DNA from: Taibaiella sp.
Lineage (GTDB): Bacteria > Bacteroidota > Bacteroidia > Chitinophagales > Chitinophagaceae
Length of the DNA: 14,157 nucleotides
NCBI GenBank assembly: GCA_019454705.1
Contig: JACFNS010000025.1
Span: 1 to 14,157 of the forward strand
Reading direction: 5' to 3'
This document shows, one piece after another, positions 7,006 to 14,124 of this stretch (the stretch's first letter is position 1; each line of letters starts with the position of its first letter). Position numbers and translations under genes: made by a program. The notes under the pieces are model-generated. The model did not search any database, was not told the DNA's origin, and was given only the letters and a program-made list of their open reading frames with translations.

Positions 7006-7602
7006 TTACTTCCATTCCAGGGTTTCTAATATATGCACTATATCCTCTTTCAGAAAGTCGTTAAGTGGTTGCAGTGAGTCAGCATTGGGTGTTGTTTCAA
7101 AATACAGTGAGCCCCTTATATAGTGATTCGCCGAATCTGTAGCGTAGAACTGGTAAGTAGAGGCAGCATCGCCCGCTACATTAAATAATGCTGTGTACAG
7201 GTTCCGCTCCGGTGCATTGAAATACATATCCTGTATATAGTCAGCCTTTTTATCATGCGCGGCATAGGTCATCTGGTAAAAATCTTCGTTGAGCCTGCCG
7301 ATAGAATTTTTATCACTGATAGATTTGTAGCTCAGGTATATTTTACCACCGATGGATGGAAACTCTATATTCATCCAGTATGGGTTTTCGGGTTTGTCGC
7401 CAAAGAAGTCAGGGTTTGTGACTATACGCCCGTATGCCGGATACTCGAAGCGGTAGGGGAATCCTGTACTGTCAAATGTTTGATAAGTCCTTTCCTTGGG
7501 CAATTCTATATGGAAATAACCCCGCGGTTTAGGTGTATGTACTTTCGGTTTGCAGGAAACGAATGCAAATAATATCAATGCAAAGATGACGCCTTGTTTC
7601 AT
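7006..7602 (-). CDS. gldD: Gliding motility lipoprotein GldD
   Basis: GldD is an outer-envelope lipoprotein that Flavobacterium needs for gliding and that is tied to the type 9 secretion/gliding machinery. The protein is 198 residues from the ATG at 7600-7602, with lipoprotein signal MKQGVIFALILFAFVSC and acylated C17. Immediately after comes the family hallmark PKPRGYFHIELPKERTYQ. FEYPAYG and NPYWMNIEFP blocks follow, and the end is typical (ILETLEWK). The frame is open back to 7641, but a perfect -7 box at 7609-7616 and the lipoprotein signal both indicate 7602. In characterised gliders gldD sits near gldE, ssb and mutY; none of these is next to it here. It is convergent with the histidine kinase with zero spacing. 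Confidence 0.9.
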   Translation of the reverse strand: MKQGVIFALILFAFVSCKPKVHTPKPRGYFHIELPKERTYQTFDSTGFPYRFEYPAYGRIVTNPDFFGDKPENPYWMNIEFPSIGGKIYLSYKSISDKNSIGRLNEDFYQMTYAAHDKKADYIQDMYFNAPERNLYTALFNVAGDAASTYQFYATDSANHYIRGSLYFETTPNADSLQPLNDFLKEDIVHILETLEWK

Positions 7603-7608
7603 AATCCT

Positions 7609-7616
7609 CAAAACTA
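7609..7616 (-). promoter_or_regulatory. -7 promoter element for gldD
   Basis: The minus strand reads TAGTTTTG, an exact TAnnTTTG, ending 6 bases before the gldD ATG. The transcript would be almost leaderless from the ATG at 7602. A TTG lies about 22 bases further upstream. Confidence 0.5.
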
Positions 7617-7640
7617 AGTGTAAACTTTGATAATCACACA

Positions 7641-7871
7641 ATGCTTGATTTGATTACCTTAGCAGGGATGAATAGAAGTCTCACAAATCTGAAGAAACTG
7701 GTTATCGTGCTGGCAATCCTCACAGTTGGCGGATTGGTGATTGACTATATTGTTGACAAGGTAAATTTCCCAGGTAGCTATACTTTATTCCCGTTAAGCC
7801 TGCTGATTATTGCCTTGCTGGTTATGTTGGTAATATGGTTGTTTCATTTGTTAATCCAGAACGACCGTTAA
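7641..7871 (+). CDS. Small two-helix membrane protein of unknown function
   Basis: I do not recognise this 76-residue protein. It has two strongly hydrophobic segments, about residues 20-37 and 48-71, joined by a short polar loop (DKVNFPGS) and ended by a short QNDR tail. This predicts a helical hairpin in the inner membrane. The first ATG (7641) gives MLDLITLAG ahead of a basic stretch. An in-frame ATG at 7668 (MNRSLTNLKK) gives 67 residues and a more typical membrane-protein start. A near-consensus TTGATTTG upstream of 7668 slightly favours the shorter form. It diverges from gldD, and its stop is followed at once by the hairpin at 7872-7903. Coding status is supported by the clean hydrophobic pattern and the tight fit between neighbours. 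Confidence 0.6.
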   Translation: MLDLITLAGMNRSLTNLKKLVIVLAILTVGGLVIDYIVDKVNFPGSYTLFPLSLLIIALLVMLVIWLFHLLIQNDR

Positions 7872-7903
7872 TAAAAAAACAGGCCACCTTGCAGTAGCCT
7901 GTT
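7872..7903 (-). terminator. Intrinsic terminator of the oxoamine synthase gene
   Basis: On the minus strand, AACAGGC pairs with GCCTGTT (7 bp, with two more inner pairs after a mismatch). It is followed directly by an uninterrupted T run (the A run at 7873-7879 on the plus strand). It lies 29 bases beyond the stop of the minus-strand gene at 7933. On the plus strand the same stem could also stop the small membrane protein gene, but its T-tract there is weak. Confidence 0.8.
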
Positions 7904-7932
7904 CTATAAGTCTTACGCTTGTGTCTTTAACC

Positions 7933-9210
7933 TTACACCGCAGCCTGGGCAGTATCTTTTACCATCAATTGAGGAGGTAATTCCTGTGGATATGCCTTAG
8001 CTTCCAGCTTTGCCCGTACATCAGAGAAAGCTTTCAAAGTCAGGTCAATATCCTCATCGGTATGCACAGCCGTAGGTATCAGGCGCAGCATCAGTTGTCC
8101 CTTGGGTATTACCGGGTAGGTCACTACCGAGCAGAATATATGGTAATTCTCACGCAGGTCGAATATCAGCTGTGTTATTTCGAACAATGACAGTTCTCCG
8201 TGCAGGAACACAGGTGTAACAGGCGTGTTGGTAGTGCCTATATCAAAACCGCGTTCACGCAGCCCGCTCTGCAGCCTACGCACATTATGCCATAGCTTTT
8301 CTTTTAGTTCAGGTTTAGTGCGCAGCAGTTCCAGGCGCTTCATGTTGCCCAGTACCAGGGGCATGGGCAGCGATTTGGCGAATACTTGAGAACGCATATT
8401 ATAGCGCAGGAATTTCAGGATTTTAGTATCACCGGCTATGAAGCCGCCTATGCTGGCCATAGACTTGGCGAAAGTAGAGAAGTACAAGTCTATGCCATCT
8501 ATGCAATTTTGTTCTTCACCTATGCCTGAACCTGTTTTTCCCATAGTCCCAAAGCCATGGGCGTCATCTACAAACAGGCGGAATTCAAACTTCTCTTTCA
8601 ATTTTATGATATCCGCTATCTTGCCCTGGTTGCCCGACATACCGAATACGCCCTCTGTGATTACGAGTATGCCACCACCGCTTTGGTCGGTAAGCGCTTT
8701 GGCGCGGTTCAGTTGCTTTTCGCAGTCGGCTATGTCATTATGTTTGTACACAAACCTTTTACCTGTATGCAGGCGAAGGCCGTCAAGAATGCAGGCGTGA
8801 GATTCAGCATCATATACAATTACATCGTGGCGGGTTACCAGGTTGTCAATGGCAGACACCATACCCTGGTAGCCATAGTTCAGCAACATGGCGTCCTGCT
8901 TGCCTACAAACTCTGCCAGTTCTTTCTCCAATTGTTCGTGATAATTGGAGTTACCGCTCATCATCCGCGCACCCATAGGGTAGGCAAGTCCAAACTGCCT
9001 TGCTGCATCTTCATCAGCTTTCCTCACCTCGGGGTGATTAGCCAGCCCCAGGTAGTTATTAAGGCTCCACACTATGCACTCCTTCCCCTTAAACTTCATC
9101 CGGTTGCCTATCTCTCCTTCTAACTTGGGGAATGAAAAATACCCCGGCACCTTATCGGCAGTGTCGCCTATGGGGCCTAACCTATTCTCAAACTTGGCAA
9201 ATAAATCCAT
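7933..9210 (-). CDS. Alpha-oxoamine synthase, probable serine palmitoyltransferase-type enzyme
   Basis: This cytoplasmic PLP enzyme belongs to the family that condenses an amino acid with an acyl-CoA and releases CO2 (serine palmitoyltransferase, 8-amino-7-oxononanoate synthase, glycine C-acetyltransferase). The protein is 425 residues, slightly longer than the usual 390-400. Key sites are intact: WSLNNYLGLANHPEV (48-62), SHACILDG with PLP-stacking H138, TEGVFGMSG (185-193), VDDAHGFGTMG (D215, H218) and Schiff-base lysine K249 in FSTFAKSMASIGGF. N- and C-terminal extensions distinguish this Bacteroidota subgroup from classic BioF and Kbl. I favour a sphingolipid or related long-chain base role because these bacteria make sphingolipids, but the acyl-CoA partner is not shown and no lipid gene is adjacent. 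It has its own promoter (9258-9265) and terminator (7872-7903), so it is a single-gene unit. Confidence 0.85.
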   Translation of the reverse strand: MDLFAKFENRLGPIGDTADKVPGYFSFPKLEGEIGNRMKFKGKECIVWSLNNYLGLANHPEVRKADEDAARQFGLAYPMGARMMSGNSNYHEQLEKELAEFVGKQDAMLLNYGYQGMVSAIDNLVTRHDVIVYDAESHACILDGLRLHTGKRFVYKHNDIADCEKQLNRAKALTDQSGGGILVITEGVFGMSGNQGKIADIIKLKEKFEFRLFVDDAHGFGTMGKTGSGIGEEQNCIDGIDLYFSTFAKSMASIGGFIAGDTKILKFLRYNMRSQVFAKSLPMPLVLGNMKRLELLRTKPELKEKLWHNVRRLQSGLRERGFDIGTTNTPVTPVFLHGELSLFEITQLIFDLRENYHIFCSVVTYPVIPKGQLMLRLIPTAVHTDEDIDLTLKAFSDVRAKLEAKAYPQELPPQLMVKDTAQAAV

Positions 9211-9257
9211 ATATGTCTTATGTTAATAAATTAATGTTATGGCTTTTATATCGCGGG

Positions 9258-9265
9258 CAAAATTA
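9258..9265 (-). promoter_or_regulatory. -7 promoter element for the oxoamine synthase gene
   Basis: The minus strand reads TAATTTTG, an exact TAnnTTTG, giving a leader of about 40 bases to the ATG at 9208-9210. No clear -33 TTG is visible at the usual distance. Confidence 0.55.
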
Positions 9266-9339
9266 ATGAAAATATTCCTGGTTTATAGTGGTATATATTG
9301 CCTGTAATCCCCATTTTTGTTGGTACAAACCACCTCTTT

Positions 9340-10956
9340 ATGAAAAAAATATTGTTCTATATATGTGTTTTTTTGCATGTGGCTGTATTGTCAGCGCAGG
9401 CGCAAGAGCAGGTTGTACGTCCAAAGTTGGTGGTAGGCATTGTAGTAGACCAGATGCGCTGGGATTATTTGTATAAATATTATGAAAAATACAGCGAAAA
9501 TGGCCTGAAAAGATTGATGAAAGATGGGTTTAATTGTCAGAATACGATGATAAATTACCTGCCCTCTTTTACAGGGCCGGGCCATGCAACTATATACACA
9601 GGCAGCGTACCTGCTATCCATGGTATTGCCGCCAACGATTGGGTAGATAATAAAACAGGCAGGTTTATATATTGCGCAGAAGACAAAGCCGTTCAGCCGG
9701 TGGGGGGTAGCAGAAAAGCCGGGCAGATGAGCCCACGCAATATGTACACCACAACCATTACCGATGAAGTTAAAATAGCTACGCACGGAAAAGCGAAAGT
9801 ATTTGGCATAGGAATAAAGGACAGGGGTAGTATTCTACCCGCCGGCCATAGTGCCGATGGTGCTTTCTGGTTCGATGATAGTACAGGCAACTTTATAACC
9901 AGCAGTTATTATATGCAACAATTGCCTGCATGGCTTACACGGTTTAACAGCCGCCGTTGGGCCGATACATTTATGGCCGGTGAATGGCGTTTGTTATATC
10001 CCGCAGCTGGTTATACAAACAGCACTGCTGATAATACAGATTGGGAAGGTAAATTCCCCGGTGAAACAGCACCGGTATTTCCACATAAGACACCGGTGTA
10101 TAAGAACAGAGGTTACTATGGCATACGTTATATGCCGGCTGGTAACACACTCACTTTCAAAGCTGCTAAGGCTTGTATAAAAGGTGAGCAAATGGGGGTA
10201 GATGATATCACTGATTTTCTTTGTGTTACTTTCTCCACGCCCGATTATGCAGGGCACAATTACGGCCCCGATGCGCTGGAGATGGAAGATATGTACCTGA
10301 GGTGGGATAGGGAACTGGCTTCCTTCCTTGCATATCTCGATAAGAATATCGGTAAGGGGCAGTACACCGTATTCCTGACAGCTGACCACGGGGCTGCGCA
10401 CAACGCAGGGTATATGAACAGTATGAAAATACCTGCCGGCAGCGAAACGCAGGCAGAAGCGACCGACAGGCTTAACGAATACCTTAAAGAAAAAACAGGA
10501 AAGGATTCATTGATTAAGGCATTGTACAATTACCAGGTTTATTTCAATAAAGATGCAGGAGAAGACGAAGACATTAAGGCTGCGGTAACAGACTGGCTGT
10601 ACAAACAGGATGGGGTGGCATATGTAGTTGACATGCAAGACATGGATGATGCCGTAGTGCCTGAACCCATAAAAACCATGATTGTAAATGGCTATAACCG
10701 TGAGCGTAGCGGCAGCATACAGATAATAATGAAGCCTGGCTGGTACAGCGGGCATGGCAAGACAGGTACAACACATGGCTCATGGAATCCTTACGATACA
10801 CATATTCCGCTATTGTGGTATGGGGCGGGCATTAAAAAAGGCCAAACGCACCGTACGGTGCATATGACGGACATAGCCCCCACGCTGGCTGCATTGTTGC
10901 GTATACAAATGCCTAATGGTTGTGTAGGGCAGGTGATTACCGGGATGTTGGATTAG
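9340..10956 (+). CDS. pafA: PafA-like alkaline phosphatase, exported
   Basis: This alkaline phosphatase superfamily enzyme hydrolyses phosphate monoesters, probably in the periplasm. It has 538 residues from the ATG at 9340, with signal peptide about 1-21 (SAQAQ). Two-metal-site residues are all visible: D37 (GIVVDQ), nucleophile T78 in FTGPGHAT, D302 and H306 (PDYAGH), D349 and H350 (TADHG), and H488 (YDTHIP). N99 (AAND) and the K160-D-R162 motif (GIGIKDRGSILPAGH) match the phosphate-contacting Asn, Lys and Arg of Elizabethkingia PafA. These distinguish PafA-type monoesterases from diesterases of the same fold. An upstream in-frame ATG at 9298 adds 14 residues before the signal peptide and is less likely. 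The 3' end overlaps the convergent gene by 20 bases. No Pho-box-like regulator site was recognised. Confidence 0.88.
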   Translation: MKKILFYICVFLHVAVLSAQAQEQVVRPKLVVGIVVDQMRWDYLYKYYEKYSENGLKRLMKDGFNCQNTMINYLPSFTGPGHATIYTGSVPAIHGIAANDWVDNKTGRFIYCAEDKAVQPVGGSRKAGQMSPRNMYTTTITDEVKIATHGKAKVFGIGIKDRGSILPAGHSADGAFWFDDSTGNFITSSYYMQQLPAWLTRFNSRRWADTFMAGEWRLLYPAAGYTNSTADNTDWEGKFPGETAPVFPHKTPVYKNRGYYGIRYMPAGNTLTFKAAKACIKGEQMGVDDITDFLCVTFSTPDYAGHNYGPDALEMEDMYLRWDRELASFLAYLDKNIGKGQYTVFLTADHGAAHNAGYMNSMKIPAGSETQAEATDRLNEYLKEKTGKDSLIKALYNYQVYFNKDAGEDEDIKAAVTDWLYKQDGVAYVVDMQDMDDAVVPEPIKTMIVNGYNRERSGSIQIIMKPGWYSGHGKTGTTHGSWNPYDTHIPLLWYGAGIKKGQTHRTVHMTDIAPTLAALLRIQMPNGCVGQVITGMLD

Positions 10957-11842
10957 CGTTTTTTGTCCCCTTCAAATAAAACTCAACCACAGCATCTGAC
11001 TGATAAGTGCTACGCAGGTCAAAACGGTATAAGGACTTGCATGTGGTTACTTTCATATGCGCCGTGCAGGGCGGCATATTCCCATAGCTTTCAGCTACCA
11101 GCCTCAGGCTGCGATAGGTATGGTCCCTGCTCAGGTAAATATAAAATGTGAGAGGAGTACCGGAGATAGTAGCTCTATTTATCAGCAGGCTGTCGTCCAG
11201 GTATAGTGATATAACATCGTTATCTATTTTGGCATTATCTATTATATCAATCCTGATGGTGTCTTGCTCTATGGTGTCAATTTCTATCTGTCGCTGAATG
11301 ATTATTTCACGTTCCTTTTTTTCTGCCGCCTTTTCTTCCTGTCTAATTTTTTCAGGCTCATTTTGCACTGTAGGTTTTAATTCCGGAACAGGGTTGATTG
11401 ATTGTTCTTTCTTCAGGCTTTTCTCCAGCCATACACGTGTTGCCATCTGCGACAAGAGGCCCTCACCGTTTTCACGCCACTTGCCTTCAAACCGCATTAC
11501 TGTATCGTACACCTTCAGTTTCATGGTGTAATTGCCCATTACTGTTGATGTGAGCATCCCCACATTTACATCTATTTCAACATTTTCAGAAAAATATATA
11601 CTTGAATCAGCTCTGTTATATATACCATTTATGACATAATATTCGTATTTGTCCCTGCCATATTCTAACCTCGATGTCCCCTTGACAATGGAGTCATTAT
11701 ACAACTCAATGTTTACCTCCAGCTTGTTTACATCAGTGCTGAAAAAACTTTTGCCATAATTCCCTGTCCACCTGCCGGATATATCCTGGCTGTAACCAAT
11801 GCAACACAATAGCAGAAAAGGTATGAATAGTAAACACCTCAT
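10937..11842 (-). CDS. Exported hypothetical protein with two beta-rich domains and a charged linker
   Basis: I cannot name this 301-residue protein. It starts with a signal peptide (about 1-18, MRCLLFIPFLLLCCIGYSQ), then an N-terminal domain (about 19-138) opening with DISGRWTGNYG and rich in alternating strands, reminiscent of small beta-barrels. Residues about 140-190 are a highly charged Lys/Glu segment, probably coiled coil or extended linker. The C-terminal domain (about 198-290) begins IIDNAKIDNDVISLYLDD and contains YGNMPPCTAHM. I recall similar DNxxxDxDxVSLYLN-type domains at the ends of Bacteroidota surface or periplasmic proteins, with no known role. The frame is open back to 11956, but the signal peptide sets the start at 11842. 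Its last 20 bases overlap the convergent phosphatase gene. Transcription diverges from the TPR sensor at 12017. Confidence 0.75.
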   Translation of the reverse strand: MRCLLFIPFLLLCCIGYSQDISGRWTGNYGKSFFSTDVNKLEVNIELYNDSIVKGTSRLEYGRDKYEYYVINGIYNRADSSIYFSENVEIDVNVGMLTSTVMGNYTMKLKVYDTVMRFEGKWRENGEGLLSQMATRVWLEKSLKKEQSINPVPELKPTVQNEPEKIRQEEKAAEKKEREIIIQRQIEIDTIEQDTIRIDIIDNAKIDNDVISLYLDDSLLINRATISGTPLTFYIYLSRDHTYRSLRLVAESYGNMPPCTAHMKVTTCKSLYRFDLRSTYQSDAVVEFYLKGTKNANPTSR

Positions 11843-11980
11843 GATGTGAAAATAATAGTTCTCGGCATTGAAATTACGGTCATTAAGGCAAAAGAGTAAC
11901 ACATTCCTCTGATTGGTAACCGATTGTGTTAGAACGTCTGCATGTGGAAAAACCACAGCTTTATTGGCTCTAAAACACCT

Positions 11981-11988
11981 TAACTTTG
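11981..11988 (+). promoter_or_regulatory. -7 promoter element for the TPR sensor gene
   Basis: TAACTTTG is an exact TAnnTTTG match, predicting transcription from about 11992 and a leader of about 25 bases before the ATG at 12017. Confidence 0.6.
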
Positions 11989-12016
11989 TTTAGCTTATTA
12001 TCTGTAATCATCAAAA

Positions 12017-13645
12017 ATGTTAAACACAACCATGAGGAGGGCTCTTCTTTTATGGCTGCTATGCACACCTGTTATAGCAGTAGCCCAAAAACAGGGTCGT
12101 TTGCTGGCAGACTCTTTGCTGAATGAAATATCTGCTCATAACAGGGATACATCATTAGTCAAGCTATACGATTTACTCTCTTATACCTATGCCAACATCA
12201 ATCCCGATTCGGGCATCTTATTTGCCGGGCAGGCATTGAGCCTGGCTAATGAATTAAATTGGGACAGGGGCAAGGCTGCTGCATATGCTGATATGGCCAT
12301 TAATCATAACGCCCGTTCTGATAGGAATACCGCGTTGGAATATTATGTAAAAGCCCTTGATATTTACAGGAGACTGGGTGCTAAAACCAGCGAGGCTGCT
12401 GTGTTGTCGAATATTGCTCTTGTACACCATAAGCAAAGTAATTATGCTCTTGCGCTGGACTATTATATGCGGGCACTGGCTGTAATGGAAGAAACCGGTA
12501 ACAAAAGAGGTGCGGCCATTACCCTTGAAAACATTGGTACACTGTACAAAGAGCAAGGGGATTTTGACAGGACAGTAAAGTATTACGAAAAAGCAACTGT
12601 CCTGAACAGGGAGCTGAATGATGCCGCAGGTTTAGCGCGCAACCTGGGGAATATGGGCATAATATACGATGCCAGGGGTAAGTACGCGCAGGCGCTGGAA
12701 TACCATTTATCGGCTTACGAAGCCAATAAACTAACAGGCAATAAATATGGTATGCAGATAAACCTGGCAAACCTGGGGCTTGTGTACCTGCATATGGGCA
12801 AGTTGCAACTGGCTGTAGAAAAGCAACAGCAGGCGTTGCGTATCTGCGAAGAAATGGGCGATAAGACAAGCATCGCTATTAATTCAGGCAACCTGGGCGA
12901 AACATATTATGCACTGGCGCAGAAAACAGGGTCGGCCATTCATAAACGACAAGCCATTGAGCACCTGGACCGGGCAGTGAGCCTCTGTATGGAAACCAAA
13001 GCATTGGCACCGGCTGCTGAATTTGTTGCCTTCTTAGCAGATGCCTATGCGCTTTCAGGAGACTACCGACAGGCGCATCAGTACCAGAAAATGCTTACGG
13101 ATATTAAGGATACAGTCTATTCCGTTCAGTCGAAACTGGAGATTGCCAACCTGGAAAACCAGCGGGAAGTAGCATTGAAAGAAAAAGACCTGCAACTGAA
13201 AGACAAGCAGATAGAAATGGCCAACCTGGAAATCACGAAGCGGAAGGCCCGGCAGGGCTTATATATTGTTAGTATTGTTCTGCTGGCTATTATATTGATT
13301 GTTGCTTTTAAAGGCATTGTATCGTACAGGAAATCGAACAAGCAACTAACCGATGAAAAAAAGCTACACCTGGAAACCATATTGAACCAGAATATGAAAA
13401 TAAAGGCCCGGAATGCTATACTGGAAGAAATGGCGCATAAACACTCGCATGATATACGCGGGCATGTGGCTACTATTCTGGGCTTGTCGCAAATGTTTAA
13501 CAAGCAGGACTATACAGATGAGCACAATAAAGTAATAATCGACGGAATATCAGTCACCGCAGATAACCTGGACGAGGTAATCAAACAGATAGTGCGTAAA
13601 GAGAATGAATTGACAAGATTGAGCAAGGAGAAGAAAGATAAATAG
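12017..13645 (+). CDS. TPR membrane sensor ending in a phosphoacceptor-like helix, no ATPase domain
   Basis: This 542-residue protein has a signal peptide (to about 23, PVIAVAQ). About seven tetratricopeptide repeats span residues 45-365; the clearest run is 125-300, with recurring N-x-G-x-x-Y and A-L-x-Y-Y patterns. A coiled coil (370-410) leads to one transmembrane helix (about 414-433) and a cytoplasmic coiled coil (440-470). A histidine-kinase-like dimerisation helix follows: EEMAHKHSHDIRGHVATILG with candidate phosphoacceptor H478, then a second helix through about 530. The protein stops there. No N, G1 or G2 boxes follow, and the region beyond is a convergent gene, so no ATPase domain was lost to a local frameshift. 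It may be a substrate for another kinase, a scaffold, or a signalling relic. ATG 12032 (MRRALL) is an alternative start. Confidence 0.85.
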   Translation: MLNTTMRRALLLWLLCTPVIAVAQKQGRLLADSLLNEISAHNRDTSLVKLYDLLSYTYANINPDSGILFAGQALSLANELNWDRGKAAAYADMAINHNARSDRNTALEYYVKALDIYRRLGAKTSEAAVLSNIALVHHKQSNYALALDYYMRALAVMEETGNKRGAAITLENIGTLYKEQGDFDRTVKYYEKATVLNRELNDAAGLARNLGNMGIIYDARGKYAQALEYHLSAYEANKLTGNKYGMQINLANLGLVYLHMGKLQLAVEKQQQALRICEEMGDKTSIAINSGNLGETYYALAQKTGSAIHKRQAIEHLDRAVSLCMETKALAPAAEFVAFLADAYALSGDYRQAHQYQKMLTDIKDTVYSVQSKLEIANLENQREVALKEKDLQLKDKQIEMANLEITKRKARQGLYIVSIVLLAIILIVAFKGIVSYRKSNKQLTDEKKLHLETILNQNMKIKARNAILEEMAHKHSHDIRGHVATILGLSQMFNKQDYTDEHNKVIIDGISVTADNLDEVIKQIVRKENELTRLSKEKKDK

Positions 13646-13660
13646 TAGCTGTGACTGTAC

Positions 13661-14098
13661 TCATTCTTTCTTCATGGTAAACTTATAATGCGTTCTGCCG
13701 AAACCTACCTGCTCGTAAAATATGTGTGATTCCGGCCGTTTGAAACCGCAGGCTACTTCCAGCATATCATAGTCTTTATCTTTCAGCAGTTCGCGCAGGT
13801 GCGCTATCAATAGCCTGCCTATGCCTCTGCCCCAGTATGCGTTTTCTACGTACAGTTCCTGTATCTCGTACACATAGTTCAGGTGGTGCAGCAGCAATTG
13901 CCCGTGACAACTTAAATAACCAACCGGCCTGTCACCCTCCACGGCCAGCAGGTAGTAATATTCAGGGTTAGCGATATTGTGCAGGTAATACTGCCCGAAC
14001 ACTTCTCTGTCAAACTGCATATCTTCCAGCAAGCATACAAATTGATATACATACTCCGTATCCATAACTGTTGCGTTTCTTACCGTCAGGTTGTTCAT
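13661..14098 (-). CDS. phnO: GNAT acetyltransferase, PhnO-like
   Basis: This 145-residue acetyl-CoA-dependent N-acetyltransferase matches what I recall of E. coli PhnO (aminoalkylphosphonate N-acetyltransferase) along its whole length. Shared features include an RxAT-x-x-DT opening, FDxxxF (29-34), LLLHHLNYVYEIQEL (68-82), and acetyl-CoA motif A with GRGIG (90-94). Near the end are KR (120-121), HxFYxxxGF (125-133) and a closing HYKFT (137-141). The HH and EIQEL block is more specific than generic GNAT similarity. No phosphonate uptake or C-P lyase gene lies in the window, so the natural substrate may be another small amine. It is convergent with the TPR sensor, 15 bases away, and has its own -7 box upstream. 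Confidence 0.8.
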   Translation of the reverse strand: MNNLTVRNATVMDTEYVYQFVCLLEDMQFDREVFGQYYLHNIANPEYYYLLAVEGDRPVGYLSCHGQLLLHHLNYVYEIQELYVENAYWGRGIGRLLIAHLRELLKDKDYDMLEVACGFKRPESHIFYEQVGFGRTHYKFTMKKE

Positions 14099-14116
14099 GC
14101 TGTTTTCTCTTTAACA

Positions 14117-14124
14117 CAAACCTA
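14117..14124 (-). promoter_or_regulatory. -7 promoter element for the PhnO-like gene
   Basis: The minus strand reads TAGGTTTG, an exact TAnnTTTG, with a leader of about 15 bases before the ATG at 14096-14098. The expected -33 position lies just inside the window edge and shows no clear TTG. Confidence 0.5.

Noticed and set aside
8557..9123. 188-codon plus-strand open frame inside the oxoamine synthase
   Set aside because: It is opposite conserved PLP-site sequence and resembles no family.
9298..9339. Upstream in-frame start of the PafA-like phosphatase
   Set aside because: It would place 14 residues before a standard signal peptide that begins MKKILFYI; the start at 9340 is preferred.
11843..11956. 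Upstream extension of the minus-strand hypothetical protein
   Set aside because: It adds 38 polar residues before a clear signal peptide, with no promoter support.
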